Source: Nitrosomonas oligotropha (lineage in GTDB: Bacteria > Pseudomonadota > Gammaproteobacteria > Burkholderiales > Nitrosomonadaceae). From it: a stretch of DNA of 64,000 nucleotides. Position numbers and translations under genes: made by a program. The notes below the pieces were generated by a model, which was given only the letters and a program-made list of their open reading frames with translations, was not told the DNA's origin and did not search any database. Positions 38,589 to 49,382 of this stretch are shown one piece after another. The stretch lies in contig NZ_FNOE01000009.1 in NCBI RefSeq assembly GCF_900106555.1, positions 1 to 64,000 on the forward strand. The letters are read 5' to 3'. Each line of letters starts with the position of its first letter. The first letter of the stretch is position 1.

Positions 38589-40234
38589 ATCAATACGAGC
38601 AATGGCAGCAACATCAGCAGCATAAACCAGTAGGATATCCCGAAGGGAACTTCAATCGCTTGCGGCGATCCCCAAGGCCCTTGAAAACCATCTGATTCAA
38701 TGGTTTTGATACGCAGATAATAAGTGCCGCTATCCGGTTTTGCGATCGTTACTTGCGAAGCCGTAGTCGACTCGTCGTGAATAATATGGGTAAATTCTTT
38801 ATCGCGCGCAAATTGAAACTGAAAGCTCTGCCCTTCCGCAGCAGCGCGCCAGGCGAACGTCATTTTGTTATCGTCCAGTTTCGCTTCTCCCACCACCGGT
38901 GCGGGATAAGGTACCCGGAATGCCATGGTATCGCTGAACGGCCCCGCGCCTTCGCGCGCGGACACGGCGAAAATACGCCAGAAATAATGACCGGGCGTCA
39001 GTGACTCGGATAAAGTCACGCTGTTTTCTTTCACTTCAGGATTAAAGTACAAAGACGATGAGAAATCAGCATCCTTGCTGATCATAACGGCATAGTGGGA
39101 GACATCCGTTTGCGCCGCCCATTTGAATTGCTGTTTTTCCGGCTCCGCCATGCCGCCCGGGAGTGGCGCAAGAATAAAAGGCGCTTCCGGATAGGCATTC
39201 AGCGCGAACGCAATGACCGCATCCTTGCCTTCGATCGATAATCCATCGATACCGCGCACTCTCAGCCAATAATCGCCATCCGGAATATCGCCGTCGCGGA
39301 ACGGTAAATTCGCAGCGGTAAATTCAGAGCGTAAGTTTTTAAAGTCCCGGTCGGCGGCAATTTGCGCCCGGTACGCGTGCGCCCCCGCCAATGGGGTAAA
39401 TTTAATCACCAGTGGCAAATTTTGATAATAATGCGCGGCTCCGGACAAATCCGGCGGCGGCAGCAACTTGACGGGCGAGACCGGCGGCTTACCTTCGATG
39501 GTTACCGTGCCATAACCCGCCGGCACTTTGACTTGTTTTCTCTCGCCATTGACCTCCACGCTACCGGTCAGCACCTCGCTGCTGGTACCGGATTGCGTTT
39601 CAATGACCCCGACGCGGAAATCCGTGCCGCGCACCGAGCTGATTGCGGATGGCGTTTTAATTTTGAACCGGGTGGCTTTCTCGGATTTTTTCGGCACGGA
39701 ATTTTCCGTGCGCCCCTGACGCACATCAACCAGCGTATCAATCAAACCATAATCGCCGAACATCCGCATATTTTCCAGGCGCAGCTGGGTGTTTTCCTGC
39801 ATACGCATTTGTGATCCATCGGCGAACTCGACGGTCACAAACGCGTCGTTTCCACTGTGTATTTCATCGCCCATCAGCAATTGCATGCCTTGCTCAAGCG
39901 CTATGCGCTCCTGGTCTTTACGCTGCAACGTCGCAGTAGCGTAGACACTGACCGCCTGCGCGAAGATATCCTGCTGTTTTGTCCAGGCCACCGGAATTCG
40001 CAGCGCGGTACCAGGCGGTATCACATAGGGGTTCCGCACTTGATTGAGCTGCTGCAGCTGCTGCACGTATTCCATGCTTTTCAGATGGCGTTCCGTCAGA
40101 TTCCATAAATTATCGCCGGGCCGGACGGTATAAATCCACTCTTCGGCCACCGCAGGAGCCGATAGAATCAGGATCAAAAACAACGCTGTGCTGCAAATCC
40201 CGCCAAACCGGTGCGCAAGTTTTCCTAATTGCAT
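38585..40234 (-). CDS. LysM-FecR-domain exported protein
   Basis: 549 residues. Signal peptide ending PAVAEEW, then LysM (YTVRPGDNLWNLTERHLK, residues 35-83), then FecR-like domain (about 120-235: GDEIHSGNDAFVTVEFADGS, ISSVRGTDFRV), then fibronectin-like strands (YWLRVRGIDG, YFWRIFAVS, YYLRIKTIE), and a C-terminal hydrophobic tail that could anchor it in the membrane. It is probably a peptidoglycan-binding periplasmic partner of the CHASE2 sensor encoded next. Confidence 0.87.
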   Translation of the reverse strand: MQLGKLAHRFGGICSTALFLILILSAPAVAEEWIYTVRPGDNLWNLTERHLKSMEYVQQLQQLNQVRNPYVIPPGTALRIPVAWTKQQDIFAQAVSVYATATLQRKDQERIALEQGMQLLMGDEIHSGNDAFVTVEFADGSQMRMQENTQLRLENMRMFGDYGLIDTLVDVRQGRTENSVPKKSEKATRFKIKTPSAISSVRGTDFRVGVIETQSGTSSEVLTGSVEVNGERKQVKVPAGYGTVTIEGKPPVSPVKLLPPPDLSGAAHYYQNLPLVIKFTPLAGAHAYRAQIAADRDFKNLRSEFTAANLPFRDGDIPDGDYWLRVRGIDGLSIEGKDAVIAFALNAYPEAPFILAPLPGGMAEPEKQQFKWAAQTDVSHYAVMISKDADFSSSLYFNPEVKENSVTLSESLTPGHYFWRIFAVSAREGAGPFSDTMAFRVPYPAPVVGEAKLDDNKMTFAWRAAAEGQSFQFQFARDKEFTHIIHDESTTASQVTIAKPDSGTYYLRIKTIESDGFQGPWGSPQAIEVPFGISYWFMLLMLLPLLVLI

Positions 40235-40293
40235 GCCATCCCCTTTCTCATTGGAACATCATTGGGTAAAACTCTGAACACAAAAAAATCCGC

Positions 40294-40311
40294 TTTTCCG
40301 ATATCGGGAAA
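40294..40311. other. Small near-palindrome with adjacent T-run (minus strand)
   Basis: TTTCCGATATCGGGAAA with a run of seven T on the minus strand a few bases later. Positioned after ppx in transcription order, it could be a weak terminator; the stem has no proper loop. Confidence 0.3.
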
Positions 40312-40396
40312 TGCAGCAGTCTAGCGCTCGCAACCCATAAATTCAATAGCTTGCAATGAATTCCGCATGTAATCTCAAGCTAGCTGTTGCAACTAT

Positions 40397-41893
40397 CTAA
40401 TGAAACGATAGTTTGATATCCGCGATCTGCAAAAAACCTTGTTCGGTAATGAGATCAACCAGCGTTAAGGGGTGTTGATCCAGCCAGCCGGGTGGAAAGT
40501 CCAAGTTCACACGGTTCTTATTCACGTAAACCAATATTTCCGGCAGACTGATATTCGAGCGGCTTCTATGCATGACTACCGCCAGCCTGAGTAAGATGCA
40601 TAATCTGATAATCGAGGTACGCATGGAAACAGCGATCGATTCAAATTCTTCCACGGGAAACTTGCGCCGATGGCTACGCACCAGCATCGCCAGTTTCATT
40701 TGCTCCTGACGGGAAAAACCGGCCAAGTCCGAATTGCCCGTCAGATAAGCGCCATGCCGGTGATATTGGTTATGCGCAACCGATAAGCCGATTTCATGAA
40801 TGTAGGCACCCCACGACAATAATTTCAGGTCGGTTTTTTCATCCAGTTCCCAGGCCGCTTTTACCTGATGAAAAAAATTTCCGGCAGTATCCCTAACCCG
40901 GCCGGCCTGCTCCAAATCGGCATTGTAGCGTTGCGCCACCGCCATGATGGTCTTATCCCTGACATCTTCATCGTGCACCCGGCCGATCAGGTCATACAGC
41001 AAACCTTCGCGTAACGCGCCCTCGGATACATCGATTTTCTTCAGGTTAAGCGCTTCAAACACACCGTACAATATCGAGACGCCGCTGGCAAAAACCGGCT
41101 TTCTGCGTTCCGACAAACCCGGGAAATTAATTAACGCGCTGTCACCGATTGCGATAAGTTCGTCCATCAATTGCGTCAACGCGGTTGCCGTAATTCCTGA
41201 ATCGCACCAGCCTTGCGCTTGCACTACATCCCGGATGGCAATGATGGTGCCGGAAGAACCCAGGGCATAATCCCAACCCGTTTTCTTATACGCAGTTTCC
41301 AGCGATTCCAGTTCCTGCATTGCAAACAGGATGGCCTTGCGCATTTTTTTGGCTTTTATCTTACCGTCGTCAAAAAACCGCTGCTCCATATTGACGCAAC
41401 CCATATACAAGCTTTCCGTCTGGTATGTGTCGTACCCCCGGCCGATAATCAGCTCCGTACTGCCGCCGCCGATGTCGATCACCAGCCGCTTGTTCACCTC
41501 ATCGTACAAAGTATGCGCCACACCGGAATAGATCAGCCGCGCCTCTTCACGGCCAGCAATAATCTCAATCGGATGCCCCAATGCGCGATGCGCATGCAGC
41601 AAGAACTCGCCGCCATTCCGGGCTTGGCGCAGCGTATTGGTACCGACGGCACGCACATTCACATGCGGAATTTCCCGGATACGCTGACCGAACCGTTGCA
41701 GGCATTCCAGCGCCTGCTGCATCGATTCGCTGGATAGCTCCTGCTTGTCATTCAAGCCGGAAGCCAATCGCACCATTTCTTTCATACGATCAATGATCTG
41801 CAGGCGGCCATCCGCCCAATTCGCCACAATCATATGAAAGCTGTTTGAACCTAAATCCACGGCTGCGTAGGACTCATCCATGTTCGGCGCCAT
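40397..41893 (-). CDS. ppx: Exopolyphosphatase, Ppx/GppA family
   Basis: 498 residues. Actin-like ATPase fold: YAAVDLGSNSFHMIVA, AVGTNTLRQARN, the catalytic-Glu segment REEARLIYSGVA and VIDIGGGSTELIIG; the C-terminal HD-like domain follows. Releases phosphate from polyphosphate ends or converts pppGpp; family members differ. Start ATG 41893 or ATG 41881 (four residues later). Divergent from sixA with starts overlapping, so they share a promoter region. Confidence 0.92.
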   Translation of the reverse strand: MAPNMDESYAAVDLGSNSFHMIVANWADGRLQIIDRMKEMVRLASGLNDKQELSSESMQQALECLQRFGQRIREIPHVNVRAVGTNTLRQARNGGEFLLHAHRALGHPIEIIAGREEARLIYSGVAHTLYDEVNKRLVIDIGGGSTELIIGRGYDTYQTESLYMGCVNMEQRFFDDGKIKAKKMRKAILFAMQELESLETAYKKTGWDYALGSSGTIIAIRDVVQAQGWCDSGITATALTQLMDELIAIGDSALINFPGLSERRKPVFASGVSILYGVFEALNLKKIDVSEGALREGLLYDLIGRVHDEDVRDKTIMAVAQRYNADLEQAGRVRDTAGNFFHQVKAAWELDEKTDLKLLSWGAYIHEIGLSVAHNQYHRHGAYLTGNSDLAGFSRQEQMKLAMLVRSHRRKFPVEEFESIAVSMRTSIIRLCILLRLAVVMHRSRSNISLPEILVYVNKNRVNLDFPPGWLDQHPLTLVDLITEQGFLQIADIKLSFH

Positions 41894-41921
41894 AAGGGTG
41901 ATAGTATGTTGGTTGGTGAAT

Positions 41922-42452
41922 ATGTTTTCTATTCAAGCGATGCAAAAAAATCAGCTGATCATCATGCGGCACGCCAAATCGGACTGGAGCGATGCGAGCA
42001 AATCCGATTTTGACCGCCCTCTAACCGCGCGCGGCAAAAAAGCTGCAAAACAAATGGGACAATGGTTGAAACAGAAACAGTACCGCATCGACCGGATACT
42101 CTGTTCACCTGCGTTGCGGGCAAAACAAACCTGCCAGTTGGCTGCGGAGCAATTGGATTTTGCTCAACAGCGCGTGCTGTGGGAAGACAGAATCTATGAA
42201 GCATCGCTCAATGACCTGATTGCGCTGGTCAATCAATACGGCGCAGGCGCTCACACCTTACTGATCGTCGGCCACAATCCCGGTCTGGATCAATTACTCT
42301 GCCACCTATGTGATGATCCCCCACTTGCTAACGCTTCCGGTAAATTACTGACCACCGCTGCAACCGCTGTGCTGGATTATGGAACTGCGCCCATTTCGGT
42401 AAAAGCGCATCAAGCACACCTGCAATGTTTGATCAGACCCAAGGAGCTATGA
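41922..42452 (+). CDS. sixA: Phosphohistidine phosphatase SixA
   Basis: About 176 residues from ATG 41922 (ATG 41940 also possible). RHG motif in IIMRHAKSDWSD and a second His in LLIVGHNPGLDQLL: the histidine phosphatase superfamily. SixA dephosphorylates phosphohistidine proteins such as NPr/HPr-type carriers; the exact partner here is unknown. Its 3' end overlaps the convergent HhH gene by six bases. Confidence 0.87.
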   Translation: MFSIQAMQKNQLIIMRHAKSDWSDASKSDFDRPLTARGKKAAKQMGQWLKQKQYRIDRILCSPALRAKQTCQLAAEQLDFAQQRVLWEDRIYEASLNDLIALVNQYGAGAHTLLIVGHNPGLDQLLCHLCDDPPLANASGKLLTTAATAVLDYGTAPISVKAHQAHLQCLIRPKEL

Positions 42453-42881
42453 TTTCTTTTTATCTTTTTTCTTGCCGTCTTTTTTCTTATCTTTATGCTT
42501 CTTTTTCTTTTCTTTATCTTTTACTGCTTTCTTGTCGTCTTTCCGGGCTTTTTTCTCGTCTTTGTCTTTGTCTTTATCTTTGCCTTTCGCTTTATCCGCT
42601 TTGGGCAAACTTACTGTCTGATCGATTACAGTCTTTTTGGTCACAGTCAGTGTGCTGCTATCCGCCGTACTGGCTGGTTTGGCTGGCTTTTCTTTCAGAC
42701 TATCCAAAGCGGCTTGTCTGACCGCACGCGCGCGCAACTCGCCTTTAAAACCGGGTATTTTCCGCAGCTCTTCCAAACTCAGCGAAGCCAGCGCCTCAAC
42801 CGTTTTTATTTTGCGCTCTTGCAATATTTTGATTGTCGCCGGACCGATTCCTTTGATATCCGTTAACTTCTTCATCACCAT
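42447..42881 (-). CDS. Helix-hairpin-helix protein with long Lys-rich tail
   Basis: 144 residues, AGGAG seven bases before ATG 42881. Residues 5-60 hold helix-hairpin-helix motifs (LTDIKGIGPATIKILQERK, ELRKIPGFKGELRARAVRQ), typical of non-specific DNA binding. The last 55 residues are almost only Lys, Asp and Glu, e.g. KGKDKDKDKDEKKARKDDKK, an H1-like disordered basic tail. Probably a nucleoid-associated protein. Overlaps the sixA end. Confidence 0.75.
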   Translation of the reverse strand: MVMKKLTDIKGIGPATIKILQERKIKTVEALASLSLEELRKIPGFKGELRARAVRQAALDSLKEKPAKPASTADSSTLTVTKKTVIDQTVSLPKADKAKGKDKDKDKDEKKARKDDKKAVKDKEKKKKHKDKKKDGKKKDKKKS

Positions 42882-42998
42882 GACCTGACTCCTATGAGCT
42901 CGAAAAAATCATTATAACCGCCTGCTCGTTTAATACAACGCACAACAGCCCGGAATACCGCCATTGATCTGAATTCAATTCAATAAACGAAATCCGGA

Positions 42999-43358
42999 TC
43001 AAGGTTTGTTCTTCAACATATCTTTGAGATTGGCAAAAGGACTGAACGTCGCCGTGTTCCCGGCTTGCCCGCTATCCGTCCGGCCCATGGCATCCTTAAG
43101 CTTAGAATGCTCGTTTTCGTGGCAGTAGGTACAGAGGAGTTCCCAGTTACTGCCATCGGGCGGATTGTCGTCGTGATTGCTGTTTTTGTGATGCACTTCC
43201 AGCAACTGTAAATTCTTATGATCGAACGTGCGCGCGCAACGCCCGCACACCCAGGGAAATAGTTTAAGCGCCTGCTCGCGGTACCCCTGCGCGCGTTTCT
43301 CGGCATTCCGGCGCGCTTCCAGAACCACTTTATCCAGTTTACTCGTGTCTTTTGCCAT
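42999..43358 (-). CDS. yajD: YajD-type HNH nuclease
   Basis: 119 residues. HNH motif LLEVHHKNSNHDDNPPDGSN, then WELLCTYCHENEHSK, with CGRC and CTYC pairs forming a Zn site. Matches YajD in length and order. In vivo target unknown. Confidence 0.87.
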   Translation of the reverse strand: MAKDTSKLDKVVLEARRNAEKRAQGYREQALKLFPWVCGRCARTFDHKNLQLLEVHHKNSNHDDNPPDGSNWELLCTYCHENEHSKLKDAMGRTDSGQAGNTATFSPFANLKDMLKNKP

Positions 43359-43407
43359 CGGCTTGTTTCCTTCTCTCGAAAAGATTCAATGGGGCAATGC
43401 CCGCTGC

Positions 43408-45240
43408 TTAATGCCCGATATAGAGTTTGTCGACTTCGGCCTTATATTTTTCCAGCACCTTCGTGCGTTTTAATTTGAGCGTCGGTGTCAACAACCCGTT
43501 TTCGATAGTCCAAGGCTCCTGAATGACGGCAACGCGGCGTATTTTGGCGTAGCCTGGAAATTCACTGGTTTGATGCGTGATTTTTTCCAATAAAATTTTC
43601 TCCAGCTGATGTTTCTGCTGTTCACTATCCAGGCGATCATCCAGGCCATAATGCGCGCTAAGATCCTGCCATCGAGCTGGATTCAATACCGCCAGAACAC
43701 TTAAATAAGAACGCGCTTCGCCGATCAGCATCACCTGTTCAAACAAGGGATCACGCAGAATCGCGGCTTCCATATCACCCGGCGGCACTTTCTCGCCGGT
43801 CGACAAAACGATAATTTCTTTCAACCGCCCGGTAATCGTTACATGGCCTTGCTCATCAATCGATGCGATATCACCGGTATTCAACCAGCCATCTGGCGAA
43901 ATCACCGCTTTCGTCGCTTCCGGATTATTCCAGTATCCCAGCATTACATTCGGCCCCCGTACCAACAGGGCATTGTTTTCCCCTAATTTGACTTCCACGC
44001 CGGGAATCGGCAAGCCGACACTGGCTGGCATATTATCCTCAACCCGGTTAGCACACACGACCGGACTGCTTTCCGTCATCCCGTAGCCTTGCAACACCGG
44101 CAATCCAAGACCAATAAATATGCGCGAAACTTCAGCCGGTAAGGCTGCGCCGCCGCTCATCGCCATCCGCAAGCGTCCGCCGAGCTTGTCCAGCACCTTG
44201 TCGGCCACCAGCTGCTTGAGGATTGGCCACAACACATGCGACAAACGCCGATATCCCCTTCTTTGCTGGCATTCAAACTGGCTGTACCCGGTTTCCACCG
44301 CAAAATTGAACAACCAGCGCGCAAAACCCGAGCCTTCGGCCAGTTTTGCCCGTATGCCCGCATAAACCCGTTCATAGATGCGCGGCACCGAAATCAACAA
44401 TGTCGGGCGGATAGTCAGCAGATCTTCCTGCAACTGCGGAATCGAACGTGCGTACGCAATCGTGGCGCCAGCCATCATCGGCACGTAATACCCCGATGTC
44501 CGTTCGAACGTATGCGATAGCGGTAAAAACGACAGTAACAAATCATCCGGCTGCACCGGAATCACCTGCAAGCAACTGGCCACATTACTTAGGATATTGT
44601 GATGACTGAGCATCACACCCTTGGGACGGCCGGATGTGCCGGAGGTGTAAATGATCGTGGCCAGCGCATGCGGATCGCTGGGGATATGCTGCACTTCATT
44701 GGCATGCGCCGATGATAGCCAATCCATCGCCGCGACGACCCGAACATGATCGCAAGCATCGATACTATCCGGTTCAAAAGGCCGGAGGATGAGTACCCGC
44801 TGCAATCCTTCGATTTCATTGTGGATGGTCAAAAATTGCTGCCATTGATGCGAGTTGTCCAGCAGCAATAATTTAACGTTGGCATCGTTGATGACGTAAG
44901 CCGCATTCTCAACCCGGTCATCCGTGTACAAGGGAATCACCACCAGCCCGAGGCCGAGCGCCGCCTGCTCGAACATCACCCATTCCGGGCAATTTTTCAT
45001 CATCACCGCGACCCGGTCGCCCGCCGCGAGCGATTCTTTCATCAACGCGGCTTGCCAGCGCGCCACCCATTGATTCATCTGCTCCCAGGTATAGTTAGCC
45101 CATTCCTCGCTGACGGCGTTGAAATAGCGGTAGGCCACTTTCTGCGGCGTGCGCTGCACGCGCGCCTTGAAAAGACCATCCAGTGTTTTTGCTTCTTCTA
45201 CCGGAATAATGTTTGTCATTCCGTCTTGCTCGATTTGCAT
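43408..45240 (-). CDS. fadD: Long-chain acyl-CoA synthetase
   Basis: 610 residues. AMP-binding signature IIYTSGTSGRPKGVMLSHHN, LQGYGMTESSPVVC, then GWLNTGDIASID and GRLKEIIVLSTGEKVPP. This is the FadD15/FACS-like subfamily that activates free fatty acids with ATP and CoA. AAGGA is correctly placed before ATG 45240. It follows fadE (start 47782) by 55 bases on the same strand, so the two form an operon. Confidence 0.9.
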   Translation of the reverse strand: MQIEQDGMTNIIPVEEAKTLDGLFKARVQRTPQKVAYRYFNAVSEEWANYTWEQMNQWVARWQAALMKESLAAGDRVAVMMKNCPEWVMFEQAALGLGLVVIPLYTDDRVENAAYVINDANVKLLLLDNSHQWQQFLTIHNEIEGLQRVLILRPFEPDSIDACDHVRVVAAMDWLSSAHANEVQHIPSDPHALATIIYTSGTSGRPKGVMLSHHNILSNVASCLQVIPVQPDDLLLSFLPLSHTFERTSGYYVPMMAGATIAYARSIPQLQEDLLTIRPTLLISVPRIYERVYAGIRAKLAEGSGFARWLFNFAVETGYSQFECQQRRGYRRLSHVLWPILKQLVADKVLDKLGGRLRMAMSGGAALPAEVSRIFIGLGLPVLQGYGMTESSPVVCANRVEDNMPASVGLPIPGVEVKLGENNALLVRGPNVMLGYWNNPEATKAVISPDGWLNTGDIASIDEQGHVTITGRLKEIIVLSTGEKVPPGDMEAAILRDPLFEQVMLIGEARSYLSVLAVLNPARWQDLSAHYGLDDRLDSEQQKHQLEKILLEKITHQTSEFPGYAKIRRVAVIQEPWTIENGLLTPTLKLKRTKVLEKYKAEVDKLYIGH

Positions 45241-45295
45241 AGCATTCCTTTTTATACCGGGATTTCTGTCAGTGTCGTTATGTTTTCAGTGCACG

Positions 45296-47782
45296 TCATT
45301 CCTTGTCTTGTTCCTCTTCGCCACCGCCTTCGTCTGAAGAAATACTTTCCATCACTTCGGCAGCCGCAGCGGCCGCAGCACTCACCGCCGCGACAAAACC
45401 AGCAGCACCCGCGCCAGCAGCGGCGCTCGCCACATGACCGATTGTTCCGGCAATTCCCGTGTCCGTCCTTGTTTCGTGACCGAAATCAGGCGGAAAATCG
45501 TCCACTTTAACCACTCGGCCGCGTAAATCTTTCAACTTGTTCAGAAGACCCGCTTCTTCCGCGCTAATGATGTTCAGTTGCAACGCCTGAGCGATCTGTC
45601 CGTCACCATGATCGGTAATTTTATGCTGCTTGACGGCTTCGCGCAGTTTGGCTTCGATGGCGCTGCATTGAATAACGCATTGCAAAGCGTGCTCCAGATC
45701 CGCCATCGGTTCACCGTCGGCGGTAGGAACAAAAATCCCAGAGGTTAATCGATCGCGCACCGCACCCGGTTCCATCATCAGCCTGGCAACTTCGTGCGAC
45801 AGTACGTCAGTAGGGGGTTTGCAGCGTTTCCCGAGCGGAAAGACCAAGGCTTTTAGCGCCCAGATCAACGCAATATGCCCCGGGAAATTGGTCAAAAATT
45901 CATCGAATGCCTGTTGCAAGCGATACAAAGCATCTTGCATGGACCAATGCAGCAACGGCAAATCCGCAGCCGGACGGCCATCGTCTTCAAAACGCTTCAG
46001 CGTAGCCGAGCACAGATACAACATGCTGAGAATATCGCCCAGTCGCGCCGACAAGCGCTCCCTGCGTTTGAGCGATCCGCCCAGCTTCATCAGCCCGATA
46101 TCGGCGATACACGCAAAACTGGCGGAGTAACGCGCTAATTGGCGGTAATACGCGGCCGTTTCCGGCGCGCAATTTTCTGGCGCGTTGTCTTTGATATGAC
46201 TACCGAATAGCGCATAAATCAAAGCGTTTGCCGTATTGCGCAGAGTGAACTTGGCGTGCCCGATCAAAGCTTCGTCAAACGCCTGCGATGCGCTGTCTGG
46301 ATTGTTATCATGCGTGGCGTTGACTTCTTTCAGCAGATACGGATGACAGCGGATCGCGCCCTGACCGAAAATGATCATATTGCGCGTCAGAATGTTGGCG
46401 CCTTCCACGGTAATGCTGACGGGAATCTGCTGATAAGTACGCCCGAGATAGTTTCTCGGCCCGATGCAAATGCCCTTGCCGCCGTGAATATCCATCGCGT
46501 CGTTGATCGCTTGGCGTCCGCGTTCGGTCAGATGATATTTGACAATGGCCGACGCGACAGAAGGTTTCTCGCCCAGATCGACCGCACTCGCGGTCATGAC
46601 GCGCGCGGCGTCCATCATGTAAGTATTGCCGCCGATGCGCGCCAGTGCTTCCTCGATACCTTCAAAGTAACCGATCGGTGTTTTGAATTGCGTCCGCACC
46701 CGGCCATACGCACCGGCAGTGCGCGCCGCCAATTTTGCCGCGCCCACGCTGGTGGCTGGCAATGAAATGGCGCGCCCGACCGACAGGCAGTTCATCAACA
46801 TGCGCCAGCCTTGCCCGACGCCTTCCTGCCCGCCGATGATCCAATCCATCGGAATGAACACTTCCTTGCCCCAGTTCGGGCCGTTCTGGAATGCACCGTT
46901 GAGCGGATAATGCCGCCGCCCGATATGGACGCCCGGCGTATTGGTCGGAATCAGCGCGAGCGTAATGCCGAGATCTTCATCCTTACCCAGCAAGCGATCC
47001 GGATCGTACAATTTGAACGCCAGACCGAGAATAGTCGCCACCGGGCCCAACGTGATATAGCGTTTTTCCCAGGTTACTTTCATCCCCAGCACATCGCTTT
47101 GACCGTCGTATTCGCCGCGGCACACAATGCCGAAATCCGGCATCGCACCCGCATCCGAACCCGCTTCCGGCGAAGTCAGCGCAAAGCAAGGCACCTCCTG
47201 GCCTTTGGCCAAACGCGGCAAGTAATATTCTTTTTGCTTTTCGGTACCGTAATGCAGCAGCAGCTCGGCTGGCCCCAAGGAATTCGGCACCATCACCGTG
47301 ACCGCCCCGGTGCCGCTGCGCGAGCCGATTTTCATCACCACTTCGGAATGCGCCAGCGCCGAGAAACCGTAACCGCCGTACTGCTTGGGAATAATCAAGC
47401 CGAAGAAACCCTTGTCCTTGATGAACTGCCATACTTCCGGCGGCAGATCCTTCAGCTCGTGCGTGATCTTCCATTCGTCGAGCATGGCGCACAATTGCTC
47501 CGCCGGGCCATCGAGAAACGCCTGCTCCTCCGCACTCAATTGCGGTTTGGGATAAGCCAGCAGCTTTTTCCAATCCGGCTTGCCGCTGAATAATTCACCC
47601 TCCCACCAAACCGTACCGGCATCCAGCGCCTCCTGCTCTGTTTGCGAGATGGGCGGCAGCATTTTGCGGAAAATTTTCAGGATCGGATTGCTGACCAGAT
47701 GACGGCGCAGTAAAGGAATCGCCAGAATCAGGCTGGCAACGGCAACGACAAATAAGACGACATAGAAGAGAAACAGGAACAT
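45296..47782 (-). CDS. fadE: Acyl-CoA dehydrogenase, FadE type
   Basis: 828 residues, as long as E. coli FadE. N-terminal membrane helix (FLFYVVLFVVAVASLILAIP), then the flavin dehydrogenase fold (IIPKQYGGYGFSALAHSEVV, ALTSPEAGSDAGAMPD, MDIHGGKGICIG) and a C-terminal DUF1974-like region. The last 60 residues are an Ala/Gly-rich hydrophobic stretch and an acidic tail. Takes electrons from acyl-CoA in the first oxidation step, passing them to ETF. Together with fadD, fadB and fadA a full pathway is present. Confidence 0.9.
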   Translation of the reverse strand: MFLFLFYVVLFVVAVASLILAIPLLRRHLVSNPILKIFRKMLPPISQTEQEALDAGTVWWEGELFSGKPDWKKLLAYPKPQLSAEEQAFLDGPAEQLCAMLDEWKITHELKDLPPEVWQFIKDKGFFGLIIPKQYGGYGFSALAHSEVVMKIGSRSGTGAVTVMVPNSLGPAELLLHYGTEKQKEYYLPRLAKGQEVPCFALTSPEAGSDAGAMPDFGIVCRGEYDGQSDVLGMKVTWEKRYITLGPVATILGLAFKLYDPDRLLGKDEDLGITLALIPTNTPGVHIGRRHYPLNGAFQNGPNWGKEVFIPMDWIIGGQEGVGQGWRMLMNCLSVGRAISLPATSVGAAKLAARTAGAYGRVRTQFKTPIGYFEGIEEALARIGGNTYMMDAARVMTASAVDLGEKPSVASAIVKYHLTERGRQAINDAMDIHGGKGICIGPRNYLGRTYQQIPVSITVEGANILTRNMIIFGQGAIRCHPYLLKEVNATHDNNPDSASQAFDEALIGHAKFTLRNTANALIYALFGSHIKDNAPENCAPETAAYYRQLARYSASFACIADIGLMKLGGSLKRRERLSARLGDILSMLYLCSATLKRFEDDGRPAADLPLLHWSMQDALYRLQQAFDEFLTNFPGHIALIWALKALVFPLGKRCKPPTDVLSHEVARLMMEPGAVRDRLTSGIFVPTADGEPMADLEHALQCVIQCSAIEAKLREAVKQHKITDHGDGQIAQALQLNIISAEEAGLLNKLKDLRGRVVKVDDFPPDFGHETRTDTGIAGTIGHVASAAAGAGAAGFVAAVSAAAAAAAEVMESISSDEGGGEEEQDKE

Positions 47783-47887
47783 GGCAATCTTCCTCGTAGT
47801 GAGTTAAACCCGGTCAACTTTGCGGCACGATGACACGGTGTTGTACAAGACTTCAATCAGGCGTGTAGAATCCGGCAATCTTCTCAA

Positions 47888-47941
47888 AGCGCTACAGTCG
47901 CAAATTTACATGATAACCGTCCAAATCCCTACTGTAGCGCT
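47888..47941. repeat. Perfect 11-bp inverted repeat, 32-bp spacer
   Basis: AGCGCTACAGT at 47888-47898 and ACTGTAGCGCT at 47931-47941. It lies in the divergent region between fadE (start 47782, minus) and dapE (start 48024, plus). Could be paired regulator sites or a small mobile-element end pair. Confidence 0.55.
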
Positions 47942-48008
47942 GAAGTATTATGCCGCGTTTGTTGTGGTTTTCATACACCCGCACCGCCACCAATTTTTAA
48001 CTTGTTAA

Positions 48009-49226
<1,218 letters not shown>

Positions 49227-49240
49227 GATACATTTGTAGC

Positions 49241-49263
49241 CCCCCGTATTACTTGAACGGGGG
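49241..49263. terminator. Short GC-rich hairpin after dapE
   Basis: CCCCCGT at 49241-49247 and ACGGGGG at 49257-49263, loop of nine. No T-run follows, so termination is uncertain. Confidence 0.4.
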
Positions 49264-49312
49264 ACATGCAGGTTTGCATTTTGATGGAATTATTTCTAAA
49301 TGATAAATATAT

Positions 49313-49372
49313 TTGTAACATCTGAAGCCAGCCGCACGCGTTAGCGCGTCGGACTGGGCTGACTTGTTATAA
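49313..49372 (-). other. attC-like palindrome downstream of SH3 gene
   Basis: Read on the minus strand: TTATAAC box, then AAGTCAGCC, an inner hairpin (ACGCG/CGCGT), GGCTGGCTT, and GTTACAA. Outer boxes pair at six of seven positions and the inner boxes at eight of nine. This matches the R''-L''-loop-L'-R' plan of integron attC sites, though the last box departs from GTTRRRY. It begins ten bases after the stop of the gene. Confidence 0.5.
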
Positions 49373-49382
49373 CTCTTTCGTA

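Noticed and set aside
46811-47593. 260-codon plus-strand frame opposite fadE
   Set aside because: It lies wholly within the acyl-CoA dehydrogenase and has no motif of its own.
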